DNA of 54,235 bases from assembly GCA_934097105.1 (NCBI GenBank), contig CAKONI010000003.1, forward strand, positions 1 to 54,235, in the 5' to 3' direction. Under the pieces are notes generated by a model. It did no database searches. It was given only the letters and a program-made list of their open reading frames with translations, and was not told the origin of the DNA. The translations under genes and the position numbers were made by a program. Shown in pieces: positions 42,092 to 51,131 of this stretch (position 1 is its first letter; each line of letters begins with the position of its first letter). The DNA comes from an uncultured Bacilli bacterium (GTDB lineage Bacteria; Bacillota_I; Bacilli_A; RF39; UBA660).

Positions 42092-43839
42092 TACCAAATT
42101 GTATCGATTTGAGCATTACTAGATAAAGGCATTGGATTAGGCATTTGTAGTTTAACTGAAATTGGAAGTTTAAAGGCTGTTCCAAATGTCATACAAGTAC
42201 CGGGTTGCAAGGTTTTGATATTATCCATGGTTTCTTCGTTGGCATTGGGAATCATAGTTTCCAAATAGTTTAAATCACGGGCATGTATTGTTCTAAATAT
42301 TAGAAAGTTTGAACATTGACTGATTGAGGTTTCACTAATTTCAGATGGTCTTTGGGTTACAAATCCTAGTAAAACGCCATATTTTCTTCCTTCTTTTGCA
42401 ATTCTATCGAATATATTATAACCGAAAAGTTTAGTATCTAAATCATTTTGTACGTATCTATGGGCTTCTTCAATAACGATATGATATGCAACACTTGCTC
42501 TTTTTTCTGCTGTTACATTTTGCATGAAAATTATTCTTGATAGAACTTTAACAACAACTTTAGCAAATCTATCGTCGACGTAATTTATGTTGAAGTTTAC
42601 AATTTGTGCTTTTCTTCCATCTGAGGTTGTCATAAGTCTTCTTATATATTCTTTTTCATCCATGTATTCATAACAATCGAAGTAAGTACTATAAGGGCCT
42701 TCGAGTAAAGCGTTGGTTCTAACGGCAAGGACGTTGGCATAATCGTAAACTTTGTCACTTTTTAAAATACCTTCAGAGATAAGAGCAAAACTAAGGGCTT
42801 TATCGAAGTCTGCTAAGGTGAAAGGAACAGGTTCAGCGTGTTTAAGATCTAAATCGTCAGTAATAAACTGAGATATTGCCCCTACTACTTTTTCTATTGC
42901 TTGCATACTGTTATTGTTATCAACGTATAAACATTGTTTTAGGGTTCTTGTGTAACCTGGTTCAACTATTTTTAAATCAAGGTTTAGGTCCCTAGTATTG
43001 TAATAAGTAAGAACAGACATGATTTGGTTTCTAATTGCTGAGGCACTTTTACCTGTTAAAATAATATCTTTAAGACATCTAGCAATTATATTATTTTTAT
43101 ATGCTAGGACGTTTTCATCATTACGTGTAAGTATTGGTAGCAAATTAAGAGTTTTTTCAATAATTGGAATTTGGTTTGCATCATTAACATCAAGGAGCAT
43201 GGCAATGCCTTCGGTTCCCATAAGCCATAAAGGTATTCTAAGTTGTTCTCCGTCAGTAGCATAGGGATTAGTGGTAACGCTTTTATAGGCAATATTTGGG
43301 TTTACTGTACCAAGACTGCCAAAGGCATTATGATATTCACCATATGCATCGAATATAAAGAAATTAGAATTTACTGGGGCGTTATTTGAATAGAAAACAT
43401 TTTGAATAACGGTTGCGGTTGCACAACTTTTACCAGAACCAGAGTTTCCTATAATTGCAAAGTGATTAGAAAAGAAATTATTAAGTCCTATATTAATTGT
43501 GTAATTATTATACAAAGAAGACTCACCAAGTAAAAAGGTACTTGGGCTTGGAGATGCAGGACCGAGTATGAGAACAAGTTCTTCCATATTTATGACTCTA
43601 ACATTTGCTTTAAAACTAGGTTTTTTAGTAACACCTGGTAGATATCTGTCATTTATTATTTCTCCGATTATTATCATCCATAGATATTGTTCATCAATAG
43701 AATCAATAACTCCAACTACCTTCTTACCCTCTTCTTCAAAAATAACATGAAGACCAGACAAACTAGGTTGCAAATTAATATCAATAGACATTTTAACCTT
43801 TACTTTGTCACCACTTATTTCTACAATTTTACCTAACAT
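42088..43839 (-). CDS. HerA-like hexameric ATPase (HAS-barrel plus DUF87)
   Basis: The 583-residue protein has an N-terminal HAS-barrel (LGKIVEISGDKVKVKMSIDINLQPSLSGLHVIFEE), Walker A GNSGSGKSCAT (about 134-144) and Walker B YHIVIEEAHRYVQ. The C-terminal block FVTQRPSEISETSISQCSNFLIFRT, then TIHARDLNYLETMIPNAN and PGTCMTFGTAFKLPISV, is diagnostic of HerA/FtsK-type DNA translocases. HerA normally partners a NurA nuclease or a Sir2/other defence effector; neither is adjacent. It has its own promoter and follows ileS. It could act in DNA end processing or as an orphan of a defence system. Confidence 0.88.
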   Translation of the reverse strand: MLGKIVEISGDKVKVKMSIDINLQPSLSGLHVIFEEEGKKVVGVIDSIDEQYLWMIIIGEIINDRYLPGVTKKPSFKANVRVINMEELVLILGPASPSPSTFLLGESSLYNNYTINIGLNNFFSNHFAIIGNSGSGKSCATATVIQNVFYSNNAPVNSNFFIFDAYGEYHNAFGSLGTVNPNIAYKSVTTNPYATDGEQLRIPLWLMGTEGIAMLLDVNDANQIPIIEKTLNLLPILTRNDENVLAYKNNIIARCLKDIILTGKSASAIRNQIMSVLTYYNTRDLNLDLKIVEPGYTRTLKQCLYVDNNNSMQAIEKVVGAISQFITDDLDLKHAEPVPFTLADFDKALSFALISEGILKSDKVYDYANVLAVRTNALLEGPYSTYFDCYEYMDEKEYIRRLMTTSDGRKAQIVNFNINYVDDRFAKVVVKVLSRIIFMQNVTAEKRASVAYHIVIEEAHRYVQNDLDTKLFGYNIFDRIAKEGRKYGVLLGFVTQRPSEISETSISQCSNFLIFRTIHARDLNYLETMIPNANEETMDNIKTLQPGTCMTFGTAFKLPISVKLQMPNPMPLSSNAQIDTIWY

Positions 43840-43865
43840 ATAAACACCTTCTTATCCTAAAATAA

Positions 43866-43894
43866 ATTATATAATAAAATGAATATTATTACAA
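43866..43894 (-). promoter_or_regulatory. Promoter of the HerA-like gene
   Basis: TTGTAA (43889-43894) and TATAAT (43866-43871) have a 17-bp spacer. Confidence 0.7.
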
Positions 43895-43921
43895 GAACTT
43901 TAATGCAATTTGCTTAAAAAA

Positions 43922-43953
43922 TAGAAAAAAAGAAAATGCAACTTGTGTTGCAC
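43922..43953 (-). terminator. Terminator of ileS
   Basis: GTGCAAC and GTTGCAT pair around ACAA, followed by TTTCTTTTTTT on the minus strand. Confidence 0.75.
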
Positions 43954-44001
43954 TTCCTATAAATTATGATTTTTGTTTTTGAATTTTTTTAATACTTTTT
44001 T

Positions 44002-47000
44002 TTACTTAACTACTTCAACATCTAGGTAAACTTTCAAATCATTAATTTCAAAACTTTTTTCTAAATTATCTTTTTTAATAAGTTGTGTTGCTAAAGTTTC
44101 TTTCATGATGTAATCACCGTATTCTTTTATTACTTCTTCGAATTTTTCATTAGAATTGTAATATAAATTTATTCTGTTTTCTATTTCAAAGTCTTTTTCT
44201 TTTCTTAGGTTTTGTACTTTTGAAACAACTTCTCGAGCGATTCCTTCTTTTATTAAGTCTTCTGTTAGGGTTGTATTTAGAATGATAAAGTTGTTGTTTT
44301 CCATTGCTACTTTCATTCCTTCTTTTGAAGATATTTTTATATCAACAAGTGATGAATCAATTGTAATTCCATCAAAATCAATAGTTTCATTATTTTTAAG
44401 TTTTTCAATATCTTTTTTATCTAAATTGCTTAGGAAAGAAACGAAGTCTTTCATTTTTGCGCCGATTACTTTTCCTGCTTCTTTAAAGTTAGGTTTTAGG
44501 CTGAAGTTCATATATTTTGATAAATCGTCTTCGAAAGTTATTTTTTTGACGTTTAATTCTTCTTTTATTAAATCGTCTAATCCTTTTAGTATTTCTTTGT
44601 TTTTTCCGTCAAGAATTATTTCTTTAATTGGTTGTCTTACTTTGATTTTTTCTTCTTCACGTACGTTTCTTCCTAGAGAAATTAGGTTTCTTACTAAATC
44701 CATTCTTTTTTCTATTTCTTCATCTATTAAGGTGTCATCACATTTTGGGAAACTGCTTAAATGAACTGATTTTTCGTCTGTTAAATTTTTATAGATTTCT
44801 TCTGAAATGAAAGGTGTAATTGGTGCGATTAGTTGTGATAGTCCTTTTAGTACTTCGTATGTGGTGTGGTAAACGAATTTTTTTGAGTTGTCTAAGGAAC
44901 TACCCCAGAATCTTTTTCTATTTCTTCTTATATACCAATTTGATAGATCTTCTGATACGAAAATTGTAAGTTCTTTGACTACTTTGTTTAGATCATATTC
45001 TTCGAAATAATTTGTTACGTTTTTAACTAATTTATTGTATTTTGATAATAGCCATTTATCTATTTCTTCTAAATCACTATAGGATACTTTATAACTTCTA
45101 GGATCTATTCCGTCTATATTTGCATAAAGTGCGAAGAATGAGTAGGTATTTTTAAGTGGATTGAAGAATTTTGAGTGGACTTCTTTTAAACCATCCATAT
45201 CGAATTTTAGTGGTGTCCAAACTGGTGATGTAAATGGCAGGTAGAATCTAACTGTGTCAGCACCATATTTTTTCATGGTAGTGAATGGTTCGACTATGTT
45301 TCCTCTTGATTTACTCATTTTTTTACCGTTTGCATCTAGTAGTAAGTCATTTACAAGTACGTTTTTGTAAGGGGAAATTCCTTTTACGAAAACGGAAATT
45401 ACTAAAAGTGTATAGAACCATCCTCTTGTTTGATCTATTCCTTCGGCGATAAAGTCTGCTGGGTATTGTGTTTCCCATAGTTCTTTGTTTTCGAATGGAT
45501 AGTGGTATTGGGCAAATGGCATTGATCCTGAGTCGAACCAGCAATCTATTACGTCTGTTACTCTTGTCATTTGTTTTCCACATTCACATTTTAGATGGAT
45601 GTTGTCTACATATGGTCTATGCAGATCTATATCTTCTGGAACATTTTCTATTGCTTTTTCTCTTAATTCTTTTCTTGATCCTATCATTTCCATGTGACCG
45701 CATTCACATCTCCATAGTGGAAGTGGTGTTCCCCAGTATCTATTTCTTGAAATTGCCCAGTCGTTTAAGTTTTCTAGCCAGTTTCCAAATCTTTTTTCTC
45801 CAACGTAGGCTGGGTGCCAATTAACTGTTTTGTTGGCTTTTACTATTTTATCTTTTAGTTTGGTTACTTCTAGGTAAAAACTTGGTTTTGAGTAGTAAAT
45901 TAATGGGGTTTGGCATCTCCAGCAGTGAGGATAGTTGTGTTTTATTTTTTGTTTTTTGAATAGTTTGTCTTCTCTTTTTAGATATTTTATTACTTCTAAA
46001 TCTGCTTCGAAAACATTTTGTCCTTTCCACATTCCTTCGGTGTAGCAACCGTCTTCTCCGACTGGATTTAGGTATGGAAGGTCGTATTTTTTTCCTACTT
46101 TGGCATCGTCTTCTCCGAATGCTGGTGCTAGGTGTACTATTCCTGTTCCATCTTCCATTGTTACGTATTCATCACATGTTATATAGAATGCTTTTTTATT
46201 TACTTTTAAACTTGGTATTAATTGTTCATATTCTGTGCCTTCTAGATCTTTTCCTTTGTATTTTTCTAGTATTTTTACGTCTTCTCCTAGAACTTTTGAT
46301 ACTAGTTTTTCTGCTAGGATGAATTTGTATCCCATGGATTCTACTTTTACATAGTCTTCATTTGGATTTACACAAAGTGCGACGTTTGCTATTAGGGTCC
46401 ATGGTGTTGTTGTCCATACTAGGAAGTAGGCATCTTCGTCTTTTTTCTTCATTGTTACTACTACTGTGTCTACGCTTACTTCTTTATAACCTTGTGCTAC
46501 TTCATGGGATGCAAGTCCTGTTCCACATCTTGGGCAATATGGTACTATTTTGTGTCCTTCGTAGAAAAGTCCTTCGTCGAAGAATTTTTTTAATATCCAC
46601 CATTCTGTTTCTATGTAATTGTTATCGTAAGTTACATATGGGTGCTCTAAATCTATGAATTGCCCCATTTTTACTGTTAAATCTGAAAAGGCTTTTTCAT
46701 TTTTCCAAACGCTTTCTTTACATTTTTTATTGAATTTTTCGATTCCATATTTTTCGATGTCTGTTTTATTTTTAAATCCTAGTTCTTTTTCTACGGCAAG
46801 TTCAACTGGAAGTCCATGTGTGTCCCAGCCTACTTTTCTTAATACTTTTTTCCCTGTCATTGTGTGGTATTTGCAGATTGAGTCTTTTATAAATTTTGCG
46901 ACCATGTGGTGTAGTCCGGGAAATCCGTTTGCTGTTGCGGGTCCGTCGTAAAATACGTAGTAATCTTTTCCTTGGTCTATGCTTTTTTGTAATATATTTT

Positions 47001-47070
47001 CTTCTTTCCAATATTTTGTAAATGATTCTTCTACTTTACTTGTTTCATCTTTTTTTAATTCTTTAAACAT
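44002..47070 (-). CDS. ileS: Isoleucyl-tRNA synthetase, IleS2-like type
   Basis: The 1022-residue class I synthetase has the HIGH-type region ANGFPGLHHMVAKFIKD and KKVLRKVGWDTHGLPVELAVEKELG. The CP1 editing domain contains VWTTTPWTLIANVAL and the catalytic signature KMSKSRGNIVEP lies around residue 590. The tRNA-binding domain includes SNWYIRRNRKRFW. The WDTHGLPVE..VEKELG wording and the long C-terminus are those of the eukaryote/archaea-like IleS2 branch, which is typically insensitive to mupirocin; resistance here is inference. A T-box leader and AAGGAGGA precede the ATG. Confidence 0.95.
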   Translation of the reverse strand: MFKELKKDETSKVEESFTKYWKEENILQKSIDQGKDYYVFYDGPATANGFPGLHHMVAKFIKDSICKYHTMTGKKVLRKVGWDTHGLPVELAVEKELGFKNKTDIEKYGIEKFNKKCKESVWKNEKAFSDLTVKMGQFIDLEHPYVTYDNNYIETEWWILKKFFDEGLFYEGHKIVPYCPRCGTGLASHEVAQGYKEVSVDTVVVTMKKKDEDAYFLVWTTTPWTLIANVALCVNPNEDYVKVESMGYKFILAEKLVSKVLGEDVKILEKYKGKDLEGTEYEQLIPSLKVNKKAFYITCDEYVTMEDGTGIVHLAPAFGEDDAKVGKKYDLPYLNPVGEDGCYTEGMWKGQNVFEADLEVIKYLKREDKLFKKQKIKHNYPHCWRCQTPLIYYSKPSFYLEVTKLKDKIVKANKTVNWHPAYVGEKRFGNWLENLNDWAISRNRYWGTPLPLWRCECGHMEMIGSRKELREKAIENVPEDIDLHRPYVDNIHLKCECGKQMTRVTDVIDCWFDSGSMPFAQYHYPFENKELWETQYPADFIAEGIDQTRGWFYTLLVISVFVKGISPYKNVLVNDLLLDANGKKMSKSRGNIVEPFTTMKKYGADTVRFYLPFTSPVWTPLKFDMDGLKEVHSKFFNPLKNTYSFFALYANIDGIDPRSYKVSYSDLEEIDKWLLSKYNKLVKNVTNYFEEYDLNKVVKELTIFVSEDLSNWYIRRNRKRFWGSSLDNSKKFVYHTTYEVLKGLSQLIAPITPFISEEIYKNLTDEKSVHLSSFPKCDDTLIDEEIEKRMDLVRNLISLGRNVREEEKIKVRQPIKEIILDGKNKEILKGLDDLIKEELNVKKITFEDDLSKYMNFSLKPNFKEAGKVIGAKMKDFVSFLSNLDKKDIEKLKNNETIDFDGITIDSSLVDIKISSKEGMKVAMENNNFIILNTTLTEDLIKEGIAREVVSKVQNLRKEKDFEIENRINLYYNSNEKFEEVIKEYGDYIMKETLATQLIKKDNLEKSFEINDLKVYLDVEVVK

Positions 47071-47089
47071 AATTTTTCCTCCTTACAAT

Positions 47090-47294
47090 ATAAAAAGATG
47101 CTACCAAAGGACGATTATTATCGTGGTACCACCTTATTTTACTATATTAGTCTTATTTGCTATAACGCGCATACCGTTTTTATTTTTAATAAAAATCATC
47201 GGAAGTGATCTAAAATATATTATTTTTACTAGCTCTCACCAAACCTAGTTCGCTTAAAAAAGTCACATATTTTCGTCTTCGTCGTTTGATTTCT
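47090..47294 (-). promoter_or_regulatory. T-box riboswitch upstream of ileS
   Basis: AAGGTGGTACCACGA (about 47121-47135), then CGTCCTTTGGTAGCATC and a T-run, form the antiterminator/terminator pair. The 5' part has stem I-type helices. Sequence and spacing closely match the argS T-box. Confidence 0.92.
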
Positions 47295-47299
47295 TATAT

Positions 47300-47328
47300 A
47301 GAATAACATAAACAAATAAAAAATTCAA
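47300..47328 (-). promoter_or_regulatory. Promoter of the ileS T-box
   Basis: TTGAAT (47323-47328) and an extended TGTTATTCT (-10 at 47300-47305) have a 17-bp spacer. Confidence 0.65.
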
Positions 47329-47334
47329 GAAATT

Positions 47335-47757
47335 TTAGAGTATTTCTATTTCATCTATTATGTCTAGTTGTTCTTTGATTGCGTTTTTTACTTTTTTCTT
47401 AAATGAATGGACACTGTTTACTAGAATTTCTCTTTCATTATTTATTTTTGCTGTTTTTAAAAGGGCGTCATTGACAATAGCACTGGCGTTGTCTTTTGCT
47501 TCTTTTATTATAAGTTCTGCTTCATATTTAGCGTTACTTTTTATTTCAAAAGAGACATTTTCTATTTGTGTTTGTATATAAGTATATGAGTCTTCAAGTT
47601 TTTTTAGTCGTTCATTTTCTCTTTTTAGGAACTCTATTTCATCTTTTTGTTTTTTTATTGTGAGAATGTTGTCCTCAGTTTTTTTTATAACATAATCAAC
47701 AAAATCATTAACTTCTTTTTTATCATATCCTAAAGGAGTATTAGTAAAATTATCCAT
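47335..47757 (-). CDS. divIVA: DivIVA domain protein
   Basis: The 140-residue protein has the DivIVA membrane-curvature-binding start (FTNTPLGYDKKEVNDFVDYVIKK) followed by a parallel coiled coil. It marks cell poles and division sites. ATG 47757 follows GGTGGTAAGT; the frame extends three codons upstream. It is downstream of sepF, the standard cell-division neighbourhood of Firmicutes (sepF-ylmG-ylmH-divIVA-ileS), here reduced by loss of the ylm genes. ileS follows with its own promoter. Confidence 0.92.
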   Translation of the reverse strand: MDNFTNTPLGYDKKEVNDFVDYVIKKTEDNILTIKKQKDEIEFLKRENERLKKLEDSYTYIQTQIENVSFEIKSNAKYEAELIIKEAKDNASAIVNDALLKTAKINNEREILVNSVHSFKKKVKNAIKEQLDIIDEIEIL

Positions 47758-47775
47758 ACTTACCACCTATAAATA

Positions 47776-48183
47776 TTACCAATCAATTTCTTCTTCTTGC
47801 TTTTTTTCCTTTTTTAAACTTGGTTTGTCTCCATCGCTTATTTTTCCTTCAACATTAACATTATTTGGTGTGCATAAAAATATTCCACTGCCTAATTTTT
47901 GAAGGTCTCCGCCTATTGCGTAAACTGATCCGCTTAAGAAGTCTACAATTCTTTTGGCTACTTCTGGCGTAACTCTTTTTAAATTTACTACGACAGTGTT
48001 TCTACTTTTTAGGTAATCTGCGATAGTTTGTGCTTCGGAAAAAGCGCGTGGTTCTAGAAGTATCATTTTGTTTCCAGTTCCACTTACATCTTTAAATGTG
48101 TCTTTGTAATATTCATCGTTTGATGCATTTGTCTCGCTTGGAGCGTCTCCAATAAATTGTTGAATTTTGTCTTTTAAAGCCAT
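47776..48183 (-). CDS. sepF: Cell division protein SepF
   Basis: This membrane-binding FtsZ anchor and regulator has 135 residues: an N-terminal amphipathic helix (ALKDKIQQFIGD), a linker, then the SepF core KMILLEPRAFSEAQTIADYLKSRNTVVVNLKRVTPEVAKRIVDFLSGSVYAIGGDLQKLGSGIFLCTP. An extra acidic/basic C-tail of about 25 residues follows. It is 18 bp upstream of divIVA; AGGAGG precedes the ATG. Confidence 0.95.
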   Translation of the reverse strand: MALKDKIQQFIGDAPSETNASNDEYYKDTFKDVSGTGNKMILLEPRAFSEAQTIADYLKSRNTVVVNLKRVTPEVAKRIVDFLSGSVYAIGGDLQKLGSGIFLCTPNNVNVEGKISDGDKPSLKKEKKQEEEIDW

Positions 48184-48193
48184 AATATTCCTC

Positions 48194-48637
48194 CTAACCT
48201 ATGACAACAGATTTAAGTTTATAACTATCTATTTTTTTTATATCTTTGCCATCTACTAATGCAATTGCTTTAAAATCATAAACTTTATCTTTTTTAAGTT
48301 CGTTTAGTCCTGCAACTGCTGTACCCATAAGTTCATTTTTTTTATTATAAAGATTAAATGTTATTACTGAGAATCCTTTGTCAACCTTTGATGATATTTT
48401 TCCTGTGATATAATAAGCGTTTTTGCTTGCCTTATATCCATCTACTACCATTTTTGGATCATATTCTTCTATGGAGCCTTCTAATCCTTTATAGATTGTA
48501 TAATCTTCATATTGTAAATCGCTATTTGAATTATCTCTAAATAGTAATAAGCCACCTGCTATTATCATTAGTAAAGCGACTATTATTATTGTAATAATAA
48601 GACTTTTTTCTTTTAGGAATTTAATTATTTTTTTCAT
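48194..48637 (-). CDS. Membrane-anchored FxLYD-domain protein
   Basis: The 147-residue protein (ATG 48637 after GGGTGAT) has one N-terminal membrane helix (LIITIIIVALLMIIAGGLLLF) and an extracellular beta domain. Residues FSVITFNLYNKKNELMGTAVAGLNELKKDKVYDFKA follow the FxLYD pattern. The role is unknown. It heads a short operon with sepF and divIVA, so it may be linked to envelope or division functions. Confidence 0.75.
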   Translation of the reverse strand: MKKIIKFLKEKSLIITIIIVALLMIIAGGLLLFRDNSNSDLQYEDYTIYKGLEGSIEEYDPKMVVDGYKASKNAYYITGKISSKVDKGFSVITFNLYNKKNELMGTAVAGLNELKKDKVYDFKAIALVDGKDIKKIDSYKLKSVVIG

Positions 48638-48681
48638 TATATCACCCCAATGCACATGCATAATACTTTTATTCATATATT

Positions 48682-48710
48682 AGTTTATCATACTTTTTTA
48701 ACTTCTTCAA
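48682..48710 (-). promoter_or_regulatory. Promoter of the FxLYD-sepF-divIVA unit
   Basis: TTGAAG (48705-48710) and TGATAAACT (-10 at 48682-48687) have a 17-bp spacer. Confidence 0.5.
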
Positions 48711-48891
48711 TAAAAATATTTATTCTTTTTTAAGATTTGACACAAATGACTTAATTTCTTTTTGTGTTTAGAAAATTTTATAGATTTTTTTTGTCAAATT
48801 TTGTTTTAAGTTGTCAAGTTATTTGGATTTTTTTTAAAGAATTGTTAATGATTTGGAAAATTATGTTATACTAAGTTTAGGTGATATAATA

Positions 48892-49998
48892 ATGCTTGGT
48901 AGTATAAAAAGATTTATAAAAAGGGAAATTGTTTTATCTATTGCGATAGTTTTGACTGTTATAACTTGTTTTTTTGTGCCTGTTGATAAGGAGTATTTGA
49001 ATTATTTTGAGATGGATACTCTTTTATCTTTGTTTTCGATGTTAGTTGTTGTTACTGGTTTAAAGAAGTCTAATGTTTTTGATATAATTTCGCGGGGGAT
49101 TATTTCGGTATTTAAAAATAGAAGATCTTTGATAACTGGGCTTGTTTTTGGGACTTTTTTCTTTGATATGATTGTTGCGAATGATATGTCTTTGATTACT
49201 TTTCTTCCTCTTACGTATATAGTTCTTCATGCGACCTCTAATGATAAGTATTTGGCTATTACTTTTATTTTACAGACTATTGCGGCGAATATGGGTGGAA
49301 TGATTACTCCTTATGGTAATCCGCAGAATCTTTATCTTTATTCTTTTTTTAATATTGGTATAAATGAGTTTATTAAGATTCTTTTACCGCAGTATTTGTT
49401 GGTTGTTGTTTTATTATTTTTTGCTTGTAGGTTTATTCCGAAGAGTGATTTAAAACTTAATAATGATAAGGTTAATGTTTTGAAAAGGGAACAATTTTTC
49501 TTATATTTTTATCAGTTTATTATTGTAATTGCTAGTATATTTAGACTTGTTCCTACATGGTATGCTTTGTTTATTGTAGTTTTGCTTACCCTTATGATTG
49601 ATAAGAAAATTTTTAAGGATGTTGATTATGCTTTGCTTGCTACTTTTGTTGTTTTCTTTATTTTTTCTGGTAATATTTCTAGGATTGATTTTTTATCTAA
49701 TTTTATTACTAGTCATATTTCTAAGAATATTTTGCTTGTTGGTATTATTTCTTGTCAGTTTATAAGTAATGTTCCTAGTGCTATTTTGATTTCTAAGTTT
49801 ACTTCTAATTATAGTGATTTATTGATTGCTGTTAATATTGGTTCTTTGGGGATACTTATTTCTTCTCTTGCTAGTTTGATAACTTTAAAATCTTTTTTGA
49901 AGTATCAGCCTGGTAATTTTAAGAAGTACATTGGTATTTATACTGTTGTTAATTTTACGTTTTTGTTTTTGATACTTATTTTTACTTATTTGATTTAA
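48892..49998 (+). CDS. ArsB/NhaD/citrate-family ion transporter
   Basis: The 368-residue protein (ATG 48892 after AGGTGAT) has about ten membrane helices. The block FGTFFFDMIVANDMSLITFLPLTYIVL and the hairpin-type motif IAANMGGMITPYGNPQNLYLY (first re-entrant loop) fit the ion transporter superfamily (ArsB, NhaD, CitM). The second repeat is QFISNVPSAILISKF. It probably exchanges an anion or dicarboxylate with protons or sodium; the substrate is not deducible. It is on the plus strand between two minus-strand operons with its own extended -10 promoter (TGTTATACT, about 48863-48871). Confidence 0.82.
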   Translation: MLGSIKRFIKREIVLSIAIVLTVITCFFVPVDKEYLNYFEMDTLLSLFSMLVVVTGLKKSNVFDIISRGIISVFKNRRSLITGLVFGTFFFDMIVANDMSLITFLPLTYIVLHATSNDKYLAITFILQTIAANMGGMITPYGNPQNLYLYSFFNIGINEFIKILLPQYLLVVVLLFFACRFIPKSDLKLNNDKVNVLKREQFFLYFYQFIIVIASIFRLVPTWYALFIVVLLTLMIDKKIFKDVDYALLATFVVFFIFSGNISRIDFLSNFITSHISKNILLVGIISCQFISNVPSAILISKFTSNYSDLLIAVNIGSLGILISSLASLITLKSFLKYQPGNFKKYIGIYTVVNFTFLFLILIFTYLI

Positions 49999-50000
49999 GA

Positions 50001-50033
50001 AAAAAAAGTCTTTCTTGTTTGAAAGGCTTTTTT
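50001..50033. terminator. Bidirectional terminator after the transporter
   Basis: AAAAAAAGTCTTTC pairs with GAAAGGCTTTTTT around TTGTTT and serves both convergent genes. Confidence 0.8.
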
Positions 50034-50481
50034 AAATCATTATTATTAAGGTTCCTAGTAGTACTGCAGATGATATTAAGGATAGGAATGCTCTTAGTAC
50101 GTATTTGTATACTTCTTTTTCATTTTTTGATATTTTTATTATGTTTGCTACTGCGTATGATATTTGGTATATTATTAGTACTGCTATTCCGATTAGAAGT
50201 GATGCGTTTAGTATACTGTTTTTATAGACTATGTTTAGTCCCATGATTAAGATTAGAATTATGTTAAATATTCCTAGAACTGTTTTTAGATAGTTATATT
50301 TATATTCATATACGTATACTTCTTTTAGGTTTTTTATGGATAGTTCTAGTGATGTTATGAATAAGGTTATGTAAGATATAACTTTTGTTAGTGTTATGTG
50401 ATTATTTAATAGTGTATATGCTAGATATAGTACGCATAATGGTATTATTATTGTTTCTAATATTATTTTTTTATTTTTCAT
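50032..50481 (-). CDS. Small integral membrane protein, unknown function
   Basis: The 149-residue protein has four to five predicted membrane helices (IILETIIIPLCVLYLAYTLL, ITLTKVISYITLFITSLEL, YLKTVLGIFNIILILIMGL, ILNASLLIGIAVLIIYQI, AFLSLISSAVLLGTLIIMI). The loop between helices 2 and 3 is tyrosine-rich. Its start overlaps the end of the pseudouridine synthase gene by 4 bp, so it is translated with it. No family is recognised. Confidence 0.6.
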   Translation of the reverse strand: MKNKKIILETIIIPLCVLYLAYTLLNNHITLTKVISYITLFITSLELSIKNLKEVYVYEYKYNYLKTVLGIFNIILILIMGLNIVYKNSILNASLLIGIAVLIIYQISYAVANIIKISKNEKEVYKYVLRAFLSLISSAVLLGTLIIMI

Positions 50482-51131
50482 AAGTACTCCTTAAATAAAT
50501 TAAATTTTGAATATGTTGGTATTTTGGTGAATGTCATTTTTTCTTTTGTTACGGGATGGGTAAATTCTAGTTTGTATGCATATAGTAGTAATTGTTTTTT
50601 GTCTTGTTTTCCGTATTTTTGGTCTCCATATAGGGGAAATCCTCTTTCTGAAAATTGTACTCTTATTTGATGGTGTCTTCCTGTTTGTAGGTTTATTTTT
50701 ACTAGTGAGTAGTTTTTTATTTGTTTTATTTTTTCAAATGTTAGTGAAGCGAATTTTCCTTTTTTGCTTATGACTGATTTTTCTTTTTGTTTTTCTATGT
50801 AGTCGGTAAATGTTCCTTTTTCTAGAGGAAAGTTTTCTATTACTGCTAGGTATGTTTTTTTAATTTTGTTATTTTTAAAGTCTTCGGATAGTCTTTTTGC
50901 TGCTTTACTTGTTTTGGCGAAGATCATTATTCCTCCGGTTGGTCTATCTAATCTGTGTAGTAGTGCTAGGTAGACGTTTCCCTTTTTGTTATATTTTTCT
51001 TTTATGTAGTTTTTTATTATTGTTTGCATGTCTATATCTTTTGTGCTATCGCTTTGGGATAGGATGTTGTATGGTTTTACTACTACGATTATGTGATTGT
51101 CTTCGTATAGTATTTCTAATTTATTTTTCAT
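50478..51131 (-). CDS. RluA-family RNA pseudouridine synthase
   Basis: This 217-residue enzyme converts uridine to pseudouridine in rRNA or tRNA. The catalytic motif LALLHRLDRPTGGIMIFAKTSKAAKRLSEDF contains the Asp of HRLDR. KTYLAVIENFPLEKGTF and LQTGRHHQIRVQFSERGFPLYGDQKYG are the other family blocks. No N-terminal S4 domain is present, so it belongs to the short RluA/YhcT-like group. Its start overlaps the methyltransferase gene upstream by 11 bp. Confidence 0.9.
   Translation of the reverse strand: MKNKLEILYEDNHIIVVVKPYNILSQSDSTKDIDMQTIIKNYIKEKYNKKGNVYLALLHRLDRPTGGIMIFAKTSKAAKRLSEDFKNNKIKKTYLAVIENFPLEKGTFTDYIEKQKEKSVISKKGKFASLTFEKIKQIKNYSLVKINLQTGRHHQIRVQFSERGFPLYGDQKYGKQDKKQLLLYAYKLEFTHPVTKEKMTFTKIPTYSKFNLFKEYL

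Noticed and set aside
42088..43839. Sir2-HerA defence system
   Set aside because: No Sir2-like or other effector gene is adjacent; the neighbours are aminoacyl-tRNA synthetases.
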